The notes under the pieces are model-generated. The model did no database searches, was not told the DNA's origin, and saw nothing but the letters and a program-made list of their open reading frames with translations. Both the position numbers and the translations under genes were made by a program. Shown here piece after piece: positions 1 through 8,181 of a DNA stretch of 64,000 nt. Numbering within the stretch: position 1 is the first letter of the stretch; each line of letters opens with the position of its first letter. This DNA is from Chryseobacterium camelliae (lineage in GTDB: Bacteria; Bacteroidota; Bacteroidia; Flavobacteriales; Weeksellaceae), in contig NZ_CP022986.1 of NCBI RefSeq assembly GCF_002770595.1, positions 1,984,001 through 2,048,000 of the forward strand. Direction: 5' to 3'.

Positions 1-555
1 CCGGCCTGAAATCCTGTTACAGACTTCATTCAGAATAATATTCCTTTTAGGCTTGTTGATATCTTTCTCTCTCTGTGAAGGGAGATGCACAATAAAAACA
101 TTGATCAGTTCATCTTCATATTTTACTTTGCAGTAAAGAACATCCCTCGTTGTGTCGTAATTTTCTGTGTTTTTGTTTTTTATTTCAAAAAAGAAGGTAA
201 TAGCTTCAGAATCTATTACTTCTACTTTGAGTTTATTATACAGCATGGCTACATCCACTTTCCGCTCATCTTTAGAATTGTAATGTACAATCCCGTACCG
301 GTTATCGAAAGGCTGCAGTGCAACCAGATCTTCTAAAACCTTTCTGCCGGACACTTCCGACAGGGCAGCGATAAAGGGCAGTTCGCCATAATTTTCCTGC
401 ATCATCTGAAAAACGTGTGCAATTCTAAAAAGCTTGTTCTTATATTTCCTTTCATCCCAGTTTCTTAATCCTGATGCAGTAGGATCAGTCGGATGAACAG
501 GTTTTGGATCAGGCAGAAATAAGTTTTCTACATTATAAAAAGAGAACAGCTGCAT
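1..555 (-). CDS. Endonuclease/exonuclease/phosphatase family protein, 3' end cut by window edge
   Basis: Reading the minus strand from ATG 553-555 to the window edge gives 185 open codons. The protein begins MQLFSFYNVENLFLPD, and the FYNVENLF motif is typical of the N-terminus of secreted or cytoplasmic EEP-fold nucleases/phosphatases of Bacteroidota. Further in are AALSEV (the metal-binding Glu region) and a KVDVAMLYN segment. An in-frame TGA lies about 30 bases upstream, so the start can hardly be earlier. The catalytic His/Asp C-terminus lies outside the window. Family assignment is from motifs; the substrate is unknown. Confidence 0.75.
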   Translation of the reverse strand, partial: MQLFSFYNVENLFLPDPKPVHPTDPTASGLRNWDERKYKNKLFRIAHVFQMMQENYGELPFIAALSEVSGRKVLEDLVALQPFDNRYGIVHYNSKDERKVDVAMLYNKLKVEVIDSEAITFFFEIKNKNTENYDTTRDVLYCKVKYEDELINVFIVHLPSQREKDINKPKRNIILNEVCNRISGR

Positions 556-888
556 TAATACGCATGTCTTAAATCGTACACTTAATTTTCAGAATGTAAA
601 TTTATTATTTTTTTTCTAATATATTTCATTAATCTCTAAGATATTGATATTAAATTTATATGTTTTAAATACAATATCAATGAATAAAATCAATTAAAAT
701 TAAAATTAAAATTCATTTCATTTATTACAGAGCTGCATTTTGAGATCATTAAAAATTAAAAAAGCATGCAAATACATACTTTTTTAGAATAATAATCTAT
801 TTTTACATTAAGAAAACAGTTAAAATTCGCATATTTATTACACAAACCCGATTATTATTCTTAAATTAAAAATTTAATCTTAACAAAA
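556..888. other. AT-rich intergenic stretch without a gene
   Basis: About 330 bases of very AT-rich sequence lie between the EEP nuclease start and the trmD terminator. A short (attaaa)3 run sits near 693-710. No open frame with plausible protein character and no tRNA was seen. The promoter of the minus-strand nuclease gene must lie in its lower part. Confidence 0.6.
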
Positions 889-919
889 TAAAAAAACCCC
901 GTTGATTAATGCAACGGGG
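889..919 (-). terminator. Terminator of the trmD operon
   Basis: An 8-bp perfect stem (897-904 with 912-919) is followed on the minus strand by a run of seven T. It lies 7 bases past the trmD stop codon. Confidence 0.85.
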
Positions 920-925
920 TTGTTT

Positions 926-1597
926 CTATAATAAATCAGGACGCTTTTCTTTGGTAATCCGTACGGCCTCATCGTGCCTCCATTCTTCTATCTTCGGAAA
1001 ATTGCCGCTCAGCAGGATTTTAGGAACTTCAAGGCCTTTGTATACTTCAGGCCGCGTATAGATAGGCGGTGACAAGAGATCATCCTGAAAGCTGTCTGTG
1101 AGTGCACTCTGCTCATCATTCAGCACACCGGGCAGCAGGCGGATTATGGCATCTGCCAGTACACAGGCAGCCAGCTCACCTCCGGTAAGCACATAATCTC
1201 CTATTGAAATCTCTTTGGTCACATGCAGGTCCCTTACCCGCTGGTCTATTCCTTTATAATGCCCGCAGATAAATATCAGGTTGTTTTTTATAGACAAAGA
1301 ATTGGCTATTTTCTGGTTGAGTGTCAGTCCGTCAGGCGTCAGGTAAATCACTTCATCATATCCTCTTTGGGACTTGAGTTCTGAGATGCATTTGTCCAGC
1401 GGCTCCACCATCATCACCATTCCGGCACCACCTCCGTACGGCTCATCATCAATCTGCTTGTGCTTATTGACCGCCCATTCTCTCAGGTTATGGAAATGTA
1501 CTTCTGCCAGGCCTTTATCCATTGCTCTTTTCAAAATAGAAGTCCTGAAAGGGCTTTCCATAAGTTCCGGCAGTACACTTATAATATCAATTCTCAT
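926..1597 (-). CDS. trmD: tRNA (guanine(37)-N1)-methyltransferase TrmD
   Basis: SAM-dependent enzyme that methylates N1 of G37 beside the anticodon and so prevents +1 frameshifting. At 223 aa it has the normal TrmD length. The N-terminus [13 protein letters not shown], the loop [10 protein letters not shown] (51-60) and the trefoil-knot segment [11 protein letters not shown] (133-143) are the classic family blocks. Its start ATG overlaps the stop of the upstream NADH dehydrogenase gene by four bases (ATGA), so the two are probably translated in a coupled way. The usual rimM/rplS neighbours are absent. Confidence 0.97.
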   Translation of the reverse strand: MRIDIISVLPELMESPFRTSILKRAMDKGLAEVHFHNLREWAVNKHKQIDDEPYGGGAGMVMMVEPLDKCISELKSQRGYDEVIYLTPDGLTLNQKIANSLSIKNNLIFICGHYKGIDQRVRDLHVTKEISIGDYVLTGGELAACVLADAIIRLLPGVLNDEQSALTDSFQDDLLSPPIYTRPEVYKGLEVPKILLSGNFPKIEEWRHDEAVRITKEKRPDLL

Positions 1598-2856
1598 TGT
1601 AACGTTTCGTTTTTCTTATTCGGTAAAATAATCAGCCTCAGGGATGAATCCTTATTGAAATAGCTCCACATCCAGTTGAAGAAAATGGCAAGCTTGTTTC
1701 TTACGCTCAAAATAAGCATCAGGTGTAAGAACATCCAGAAATACCAGGCCAGCAATCCCTGGAACTTAATGAACGGAAGGTCAACCACTGCCCTATGCTT
1801 ACCGATTGTTGCCAGGGAGCCTTTGTCTTCGTATTCATACTCGCTCCATTCATTCCTGCTTTTTCGCAACAGGTTTTTGCCAAGGTTTTTTGCCTGCGTA
1901 ATGGCTACATTGGCGACCTGAGGATGGCCCTGCGGATACTTAGGCGTTTCCATATACGCAATATCTCCTACAGCGTAGATGTTATCATATCCCTGCACTT
2001 TATTGAAGCGGTCTACGATATATCTGTTTTTAACCAGCTTATCCAGAGGGAATCCGTCGACCACATTCCCGGTAACACCCGCTGCCCAGATGACATTATT
2101 GGAAGGAATTTCCTTTCCGCTTTTCATGATCACCTTGTCGCCGTCATAGTCTGTCACATATTCCCCTCTCAGAAAGGTTACGCCTAATTCTTTAAGATAT
2201 TGTTCAGATTTATCCTGGGCTTCCTGGCTCATTACGGCCAAAGGTTTTTCTGTGGAACTTACGAGGATAATAGCCAGATGATCAAAATTCATATAAGGAT
2301 AGTCTCTCGGAAGGATTTCCTTTTTCATTTCTGCAAAGGCACCGGCAAGTTCAACACCGGTGGGCCCGCTGCCGACAATCACGATATTCCAGTTTCCGTC
2401 ATCGCTGCGGCTTTTCTCAAGGATCAGCTTTTCGAAAGTCATGAGTACATGGTTTCTGATGCTGATGGCTTCCTGAGTATTCTTCATCCCGAAAGCCCTG
2501 TTTTCCATATCACGGTTACCGAAAAAATTCGTCTTACAGCCGGTAGCGATGATCACTTTGTCATAGCTGAATTCCGCTTCGTCGGTGATCACCTTGTTAT
2601 GGGCAGTATCTATCTCCTTGACTTCGGTAAGGCGGAACTGGGTATTCCTGGAACGCTGAAAAATCTTCCTGAAGGGAAAGGAAATGTTGGATGGTTCTAT
2701 CCTTCCGCAGGCAACCTGGTAAAAGAGCGGCTGGAACATATGATGGTTCACCCGGTCCAGGATGATCACTTTTTTGTTCTTGTTATTAAGCTTTTTTGCA
2801 AGTTGCAGTCCCGCAAATCCTCCTCCGATAATGATGATTTTTTCGCGTGTTTCCAT
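1594..2856 (-). CDS. ndh: Type II NADH:quinone oxidoreductase (NDH-2)
   Basis: Single-subunit, non-proton-pumping NADH dehydrogenase that passes electrons from NADH to menaquinone at the inner face of the membrane. The FAD dinucleotide-binding motif GGGFAG is at residues 11-16 and the NADH-binding motif GSGPTG at 162-167. A hydrophobic, aromatic C-terminal segment ([18 protein letters not shown]) is the membrane anchor typical of the family. The first ATG is at 2854-2856, giving 420 aa; the frame can be extended three codons only by using a TTG. A TAAATTTG box 7 bases before the ATG would give a very short or absent leader. It is the first gene of a pair with trmD. Confidence 0.93.
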   Translation of the reverse strand: METREKIIIIGGGFAGLQLAKKLNNKNKKVIILDRVNHHMFQPLFYQVACGRIEPSNISFPFRKIFQRSRNTQFRLTEVKEIDTAHNKVITDEAEFSYDKVIIATGCKTNFFGNRDMENRAFGMKNTQEAISIRNHVLMTFEKLILEKSRSDDGNWNIVIVGSGPTGVELAGAFAEMKKEILPRDYPYMNFDHLAIILVSSTEKPLAVMSQEAQDKSEQYLKELGVTFLRGEYVTDYDGDKVIMKSGKEIPSNNVIWAAGVTGNVVDGFPLDKLVKNRYIVDRFNKVQGYDNIYAVGDIAYMETPKYPQGHPQVANVAITQAKNLGKNLLRKSRNEWSEYEYEDKGSLATIGKHRAVVDLPFIKFQGLLAWYFWMFLHLMLILSVRNKLAIFFNWMWSYFNKDSSLRLIILPNKKNETLQ

Positions 2857-2862
2857 AGCAGA

Positions 2863-2870
2863 CAAATTTA
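2863..2870 (-). promoter_or_regulatory. Possible -7 element (TAAATTTG) of the NDH-2 gene
   Basis: A perfect match to the Bacteroidota -7 consensus TAnnTTTG. No TTG lies at the usual distance upstream. Transcription would start within a few bases of the ATG at 2856. Confidence 0.35.
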
Positions 2871-2921
2871 CTGATTTTATTTAGCATTTTACTGGTGAAA
2901 CAATTAGTTTTGTAAAACTTT

Positions 2922-3785
2922 ATGCCCAGGAAAAAGTCCTTCAAAAACACTGCCGGAAAAAGATATAAGGCCAGACGGAAGAATTATTTGTTCCGCCGCG
3001 GAGCAGTTTTGGCTGTGCTGATTGTAACCCTGATCGGAACAGGATTTTACCTTAAACATTCGGTAAGCTACTACTACGCGCTCTACTTTAACAAATTCAC
3101 CCACAGGAAGCTGCATAACACGGAAACAGAATCTATGCGGATCCAGAGGATCATCACGGATAACCTGGATAAAACCTATGGCTTCGATATTTCCCATTAC
3201 CAGAATAAAGAAGACATCCAGTGGGACAGCCTGAGCATCGGTAACAGAACTATTCCGCTGGAATTTGTCGTTATGAGGGCTACGATGGGAAACCGGAGCG
3301 CAGACAGGCATTTTGACGAATTCTGGGAACAGGCTAAAAAACATCAGCTGATCCGCGGGGCATATCATTTTTACCGGGCAGATGAAGATCCAGTAATCCA
3401 GGCCAATAATTTCCTGGATAATGTAAAACTGGAAAGCGGAGACCTGCCTCCTATCCTGGATATAGAAAAGATCCCGAGGCGGAAAACCCGTGAGAAACTG
3501 GTTAAAGATTTAAAAGTGTGGTGTAAGATCGTGGAAGAAACATACGGGCAAAAACCTATTCTTTACACGTATTACCATTACTACAAAGACTTCCTGAAAG
3601 GCGAGTTTGACGGTTATCCGCTCTGGCTGGCCAATTACAATGACGTTCCTGCCCCATCTCCGGATGCAGACTGGAATTTCTGGCAGTTTACGGAAAACGG
3701 AATCGTATACGGTATCAACACCAAAGTTGATCTGAATATCTATAACGGCAGCACCTGGTCTCTGAAAGGCCTTACTTTGGATTAA
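2922..3785 (+). CDS. Glycoside hydrolase family 25 (lysozyme-like) protein, membrane anchored
   Basis: GH25 muramidases cut the MurNAc-GlcNAc bond of peptidoglycan. Here a basic N-terminus is followed by one transmembrane helix (about 28-45). The GH25 barrel then starts at YGFDISHYQ (catalytic-site Asp at about residue 89) and carries the LDIE catalytic pair near 180-182. The GAYHFYRADEDP block and the C-terminal DWNFWQFTENG segment are also typical of the family. The length (287 aa) is normal. It diverges from NDH-2 with 65 bases between, and its stop overlaps the end of the converging acyltransferase pseudogene. A likely role is envelope remodelling on the periplasmic side. Confidence 0.9.
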   Translation: MPRKKSFKNTAGKRYKARRKNYLFRRGAVLAVLIVTLIGTGFYLKHSVSYYYALYFNKFTHRKLHNTETESMRIQRIITDNLDKTYGFDISHYQNKEDIQWDSLSIGNRTIPLEFVVMRATMGNRSADRHFDEFWEQAKKHQLIRGAYHFYRADEDPVIQANNFLDNVKLESGDLPPILDIEKIPRRKTREKLVKDLKVWCKIVEETYGQKPILYTYYHYYKDFLKGEFDGYPLWLANYNDVPAPSPDADWNFWQFTENGIVYGINTKVDLNIYNGSTWSLKGLTLD

Positions 3786-4918
3786 TCATCTTTAAAGGGG
3801 TTCCGCTGTATCCATTCCATCTTCGGGCTTACAGAAGAAAATGCCTTTTTCATAAACAGGTTGACAAGCGGATGGTTATGCCGGATCAGCCCGACAATCT
3901 CTACCGGCACTGCGCCAATCGTTGATTTGATCTCCAATGCAGTTCTTCCGAAAATAATCCTTTTACAGTGCTGACGGATCCCGAATTCAACCATATCAAG
4001 CAGCATATTCAGGTACAGCTGCCTGGATTTCTGGAGTTCCTTGTCATAGCCTAAGAAATAGGTATCAATATCTCCGTGATTGAGAATCAGGGTATAGAAC
4101 CCAATCAGTTCATCGCCTGAAAAGTATCCGAATATCCTGAAGTTATCCGCCAGGTGCTCTTTCATGCTTTCAAAATGATGGTCAGCCAGAAAGAATGTAT
4201 TGAAAGGAGCATTTTCAGCAACATAATGATACAGTTCAATGATCCGGGTCCGAAGATTTCTGATCTGCTGAAGGTCCAGCTCCTCCGCATGTATCCCTTC
4301 AAGCTTCTTTCTTGCTGTTTTCGCCCTTGCCCTGTATTTTTTGGAAAAGTCATTCAGATAATCCCCGAAACTCCTCCAATCCGATCGTAAGTGTAATATC
4401 ATATTAGGCTGCACAGAAAAACGATGGTAACGCCGGTAGCTTTCCTGGTTAAAAAAGGCAGCAAAATCCGGCCGGTAATCCTTGAAAATAACAACAGATG
4501 TTCTTCCCACCAATTTTTGTATGCTATGAACGGCTTCTATGAGCCATGAAACGGCTTCATCTACAGATATTCGGGAAAGATCAAAATGAAACCCATTCTA
4601 GCCGGTCAGCATATTATTTCCCAGGATCATTACATTCCTGCTGAATTTCCTGGTTAAGAAATTTCTGATGCTGTATGAAATCTCATCCTTCCGAAATGTG
4701 GAATGCCGCCGGAAATCAAGGTACTGAAACAGCACTCCCCCGATCAGTTCACCATTCAGGAAAAATCCTGCAAAGCAGCAGTTCATATTATCGGGTACAG
4801 AATCTTCAAGCGCCGAAAAATACTCCCGGGTAAGCAGAATGTTTTGGGTGCCTACCGTACTGTTCCAGCTTTCAGGAAGCTCAGCAGCTTTCCGGTAGAT
4901 TTTGAGTTGACGAAGCAT
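3782..4918 (-). pseudogene. GNAT/FemAB-like acyltransferase gene interrupted by one in-frame amber codon
   Basis: Two minus-strand segments (4598-4918, 106 codons; and 3782 to about 4597) are in the same frame and separated only by a TAG at 4598-4600. Reading through gives one continuous protein of about 378 aa: NNMLTG, stop, NGFHFDLSRISVDEA, on into VVIFKDYRPDF. No ATG suits an independent downstream gene; the best internal start is a GTG at 4513. The C-terminal half has an acetyltransferase-like character (GYFSGDELIGFYTLIL, YLGYDKEL-type strands) as in FemAB/GNAT proteins. The rest is undamaged, so the mutation is recent, or is a sequencing error or a suppressed stop. The substrate is unknown. 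Confidence 0.75.
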
Positions 4919-5028
4919 ATATCAGGATGCAATATTAAATTAAATCCGGGTAAAAAAATACCTGCCGATTATTTATCTGCACCGGACTTTAATATTTTGT
5001 ATTTTCGCGCTACGAAATCTTTACGGAA

Positions 5029-6909
5029 ATGCATTACGTTGCTGCTGAAAACCTGACCAAATCTTACGGAATAAAAGTTTTATTCGAACATATCTCTTTT
5101 AACATCAATGAAGGCGATAAAATTGCCATTGTTGCTAAAAACGGAAGCGGGAAATCCACGCTGCTGAAAATCCTGATGGGAAAGGAAATTGCAGACAGTG
5201 GAACGGTGAACATCAATAAAGATATCCAGGTGGTGCTTTTCGACCAGGAAATTGACTATGCTCCTGAACTTACGGTAGATGAATTTATGATGACGCTGGA
5301 CTCCCCGCCCATCAAAGCACTTAAAAATTATCATCAGTCGCTCCATTCTACTGACCAGGATTTCATTGAAAAAGCCCTTGCCGATATGGAAGTGCATAAA
5401 GCCTGGGACCTGGAGAATGAAATGAAACAGATTCTTTCTCAGCTTAAGATTACCGATCTGCAGGCTACAATGGGGACGCTTTCGGGCGGGCAGATCAAAA
5501 GAGTGGCACTGGCAAAACTTCTTACAGAAACCAGAGCGGAACACCGCCATACCCTTCTGATCATGGATGAACCTACCAACCACCTGGATGTGGAAATGGT
5601 GGAATGGCTGGAAAATTACCTGAACAAAGCGAAAATCACCCTGCTGCTGGTTACCCACGACCGGTACTTCCTGGACAGCGTCTGCGACATCATCTGGGAA
5701 ATGGAAGACGGAAACCTGTATGTACATAATGGCGCCTATGCCACCTACCTGGAGAATAAGATGATCCGTGAGGATAACCTTAATGCAACGATTGACAAGG
5801 CCAATAACCTGTACAGGAAAGAACTCGAATGGATGCGCCGGCAGCCTAAAGCCCGGACCACCAAATCCAAAAGCCGGATCGATTCCTTTTACGAAACTGA
5901 AAAAGTAGCCAAGACAGACACCCGCAAACAGGGCCTGGAGCTGGATTTTGAAATGAAACGTCTGGGCAGCAAGATTCTCGAGCTTCATCACATTGATAAA
6001 AGCTTTGGGGATAAAGTATTGCTGAAAGATTTCAGTTACCAGTTCCAGCGGGGCGAAAAAGTAGGCATCATCGGGAAAAACGGAGCCGGAAAATCCACAC
6101 TCCTCAATATCATCCAGGGTTTTGAAAAGGCTGATGCAGGAACTATTGAGACCGGAGAAACGATATCTTTCGGTTACTTTTCCCAAAAAGGGCTTACCTA
6201 TAAAGAAGATGAGCGGGTCATTGACTTCATCAAGGAAGTCGCGGAATATTATCCTTTAGCCAACGGCAAGAGCCTTTCCGCATCACAGTTCCTGAGGCTG
6301 TTCCTTTTTGATGACCAGACGCAGTACGCTCCCATTTCAAAACTTTCCGGTGGCGAAAAGAGAAGGCTGCACCTGATGTACATCCTGTACCAGAATCCTA
6401 ACTTCCTGATTTTTGACGAGCCGACCAATGACCTCGACCTTCCTACTTTAACGGTCCTGGAAAATTTCCTGCAACAGTTTCAGGGCTCCCTGATCATTGT
6501 TTCCCACGACAGGTATTTCATGGACAGGATTGTAGACCATATCCTGGCGTTTGAAGGCAATGGAAAGATCAAAGATTTTTCAGGAAATTTCTCAGAATAC
6601 CGGGAAGCCAAAAGCCGGGAAGGAGCATCAGAAAAAACGGCTGCAAAGCCGGAGCCGGTAAAGCAACAGATTCCGGTACAGGATACCGCTGCTCCTAAAA
6701 AGAGAAAACTCACTTTTAAAGAACAGCATGAGCTGGAAACCATAGAAAAGGAAATGCCGCAGCTGGAGCAGCAGCGCGCTAAGATCCTCGAGCAGCTCAA
6801 TAACGAATCGGATTATGAGAAAATCTCAAAGCTTTCTGACGAACTGAAAGCTCTTTCTGAAAAACTGGACGGCTATGAAATGCGCTGGCTGGAGCTTCAG
6901 GAAATTTAA
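5029..6909 (+). CDS. ABC-F family ATPase (Uup/EttA-like ribosome-associated protein)
   Basis: Soluble protein with two ABC cassettes and no membrane domain; such proteins bind the ribosomal E site and modulate translation. Cassette 1 has Walker A at about 36-44, the signature LSGGQIKR, Walker B LLIMDEPTNHLD and the H-loop VTHDRYF. Cassette 2 has Walker A near 347 (GKNGAGKST), the signature LSGGEKRR and FDEPTNDLD. The C-terminal 60 residues form a charged coiled coil like the Uup C-terminal domain. At 626 aa it fits Uup-type members. It starts at ATG 5029; the region before it is short and shared with the divergent pseudogene. Confidence 0.92.
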   Translation: MHYVAAENLTKSYGIKVLFEHISFNINEGDKIAIVAKNGSGKSTLLKILMGKEIADSGTVNINKDIQVVLFDQEIDYAPELTVDEFMMTLDSPPIKALKNYHQSLHSTDQDFIEKALADMEVHKAWDLENEMKQILSQLKITDLQATMGTLSGGQIKRVALAKLLTETRAEHRHTLLIMDEPTNHLDVEMVEWLENYLNKAKITLLLVTHDRYFLDSVCDIIWEMEDGNLYVHNGAYATYLENKMIREDNLNATIDKANNLYRKELEWMRRQPKARTTKSKSRIDSFYETEKVAKTDTRKQGLELDFEMKRLGSKILELHHIDKSFGDKVLLKDFSYQFQRGEKVGIIGKNGAGKSTLLNIIQGFEKADAGTIETGETISFGYFSQKGLTYKEDERVIDFIKEVAEYYPLANGKSLSASQFLRLFLFDDQTQYAPISKLSGGEKRRLHLMYILYQNPNFLIFDEPTNDLDLPTLTVLENFLQQFQGSLIIVSHDRYFMDRIVDHILAFEGNGKIKDFSGNFSEYREAKSREGASEKTAAKPEPVKQQIPVQDTAAPKKRKLTFKEQHELETIEKEMPQLEQQRAKILEQLNNESDYEKISKLSDELKALSEKLDGYEMRWLELQEI

Positions 6910-6941
6910 CCGGTTACAGATATTTAAGTTCGCTCATACTT

Positions 6942-8006
6942 TTAACTTCTAACCACATCAACGATTTTCCCTTCCCGCGCACTTTCGAGTGCCGCGTCTA
7001 TGATCCTCATGTTTTGCAGAACCTCTATGCCCTGTGAAGGAAGCGCATATCCGAAGACCATATATTCGTAAATCTGCTGGTAATAATTCATGTAGTTACC
7101 GGGCTCGCTGAAGGTAAGAAGCCTTTCGGTTGTGCCAGATTCACTACTATAATTTAAAATTCCATCGGCCTGCTGTAAAGGTTGTGTCCATAAAGTCCCA
7201 TACTCAGGAATTGCGCCGGCGGTAAGCTCATTTTCCTGGTCATCGGACCTTTCCTGAAGAAAACTTCCCCGGTCACCGTGAATGATATAAGCATAATGGG
7301 CTTCCTTACTGAATACGGAAGATTTTAAACGTACCCTGAGCCTGTCAGAATAAAAAAGAATCAGCTCAAAATAATCGTTGGCATAGGCTTCGCCCTTCAT
7401 GGAGAATACATCGGCAAAGATCCGGTCCGGCATTCCGAAATACTGCACTGCCTGATCAATAAGATGCGCACCCAGATCATGCAGCGCACCTGAACCGGTC
7501 TGCTCCGGGCTTTCTTTATGCTGCTTTCCGCTCGGGTCTGTACGGAACCGGTCAAAACGGATCTCCGCTTCACGGATATTGCCCAGCTTTTGTTCGCTGA
7601 TCACCTTCTGAACCTGAAGATAATCACGGTCGAACCTCCGGTTTTGGTATACACTTATAAAAAGTCCTTTTTCCTCCGCCAGATCCACCAGCTGCTGCGC
7701 TTCTGAATCATTGACTGTAAAAGGTTTTTCAACAATGATATGTTTGCCTGCTTCCAGTGCTTTTTTTGCATATTCAAAATGGGTCTGCACAGGCGTATTG
7801 ATGACAACAAGTTCAACATCCGACTGTTCCAGCATTTCTTCTACAGAACGGTAAATGGTAGCATCCGGATATTGTTCCGCAGAATCATTCTTAGTCCGTT
7901 CTACGATAGCAGACAGAAAAAATCCGGGATGCTCTTTCAGAAAAGGAGCATGAAAAACTTTACCGCTCATTCCAAAGGCACAAAGACCTGTTTTTACCAA
8001 TTGCAT
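6942..8006 (-). CDS. Gfo/Idh/MocA family oxidoreductase
   Basis: NAD(P)-dependent dehydrogenase of the glucose-fructose oxidoreductase/inositol dehydrogenase family, 354 aa. The N-terminal Rossmann strand has the glycine motif GMSGKVFHAPFL found in the YdgJ/YhhX subgroup. The EKPF motif, whose Lys is catalytic, is near residue 95. GALHDLGAHLIDQ in the C-terminal sheet domain matches the family's GG...D..H.ID block. The sugar substrate cannot be told. It converges on the ABC-F gene and stands alone. Confidence 0.9.
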   Translation of the reverse strand: MQLVKTGLCAFGMSGKVFHAPFLKEHPGFFLSAIVERTKNDSAEQYPDATIYRSVEEMLEQSDVELVVINTPVQTHFEYAKKALEAGKHIIVEKPFTVNDSEAQQLVDLAEEKGLFISVYQNRRFDRDYLQVQKVISEQKLGNIREAEIRFDRFRTDPSGKQHKESPEQTGSGALHDLGAHLIDQAVQYFGMPDRIFADVFSMKGEAYANDYFELILFYSDRLRVRLKSSVFSKEAHYAYIIHGDRGSFLQERSDDQENELTAGAIPEYGTLWTQPLQQADGILNYSSESGTTERLLTFSEPGNYMNYYQQIYEYMVFGYALPSQGIEVLQNMRIIDAALESAREGKIVDVVRS

Positions 8007-8117
8007 ACTATAATTTTTAACAAATATATCATAAACTTTCGTCTTCAGAAGCTTTTAGTGCATTTCATCGATGCGGAAATTCAGGCATGACAAAAATCAT
8101 GGTTTTTATTTTTAACC

Positions 8118-8178
8118 ATTCTAAATAAAATCTCTGAATTTTTTACATTTGCGCATTATTTAAAACTACTCTAAATAA
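8118..8178 (+). promoter_or_regulatory. Promoter region of the siderophore receptor with two direct repeats
   Basis: A TACATTTG box at 8144-8151 matches the Bacteroidota -7 consensus. The sequence tCTAAATAA occurs twice, at 8120-8128 and 8170-8178, on either side of it and 50 bases apart. This placement would suit an iron-responsive repressor, but the sites are short and the regulator is not known from sequence. Confidence 0.4.
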
Positions 8179-8181
8179 GCT

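Noticed and set aside
85..336. An 83-codon plus-strand open frame at the window start
   Set aside because: It is the complement of the EEP nuclease gene, which has the family motif FYNVENLF.
3782..4513. A separate 243-aa acetyltransferase gene starting at GTG 4513
   Set aside because: The same frame continues upstream to a single TAG and then to a matching N-terminal half, so one broken gene explains it better.
5080..6186. A 368-codon open frame on the minus strand
   Set aside because: It is antisense to the ABC-F ATPase, which has complete motifs; the composition is that of a shadow frame.
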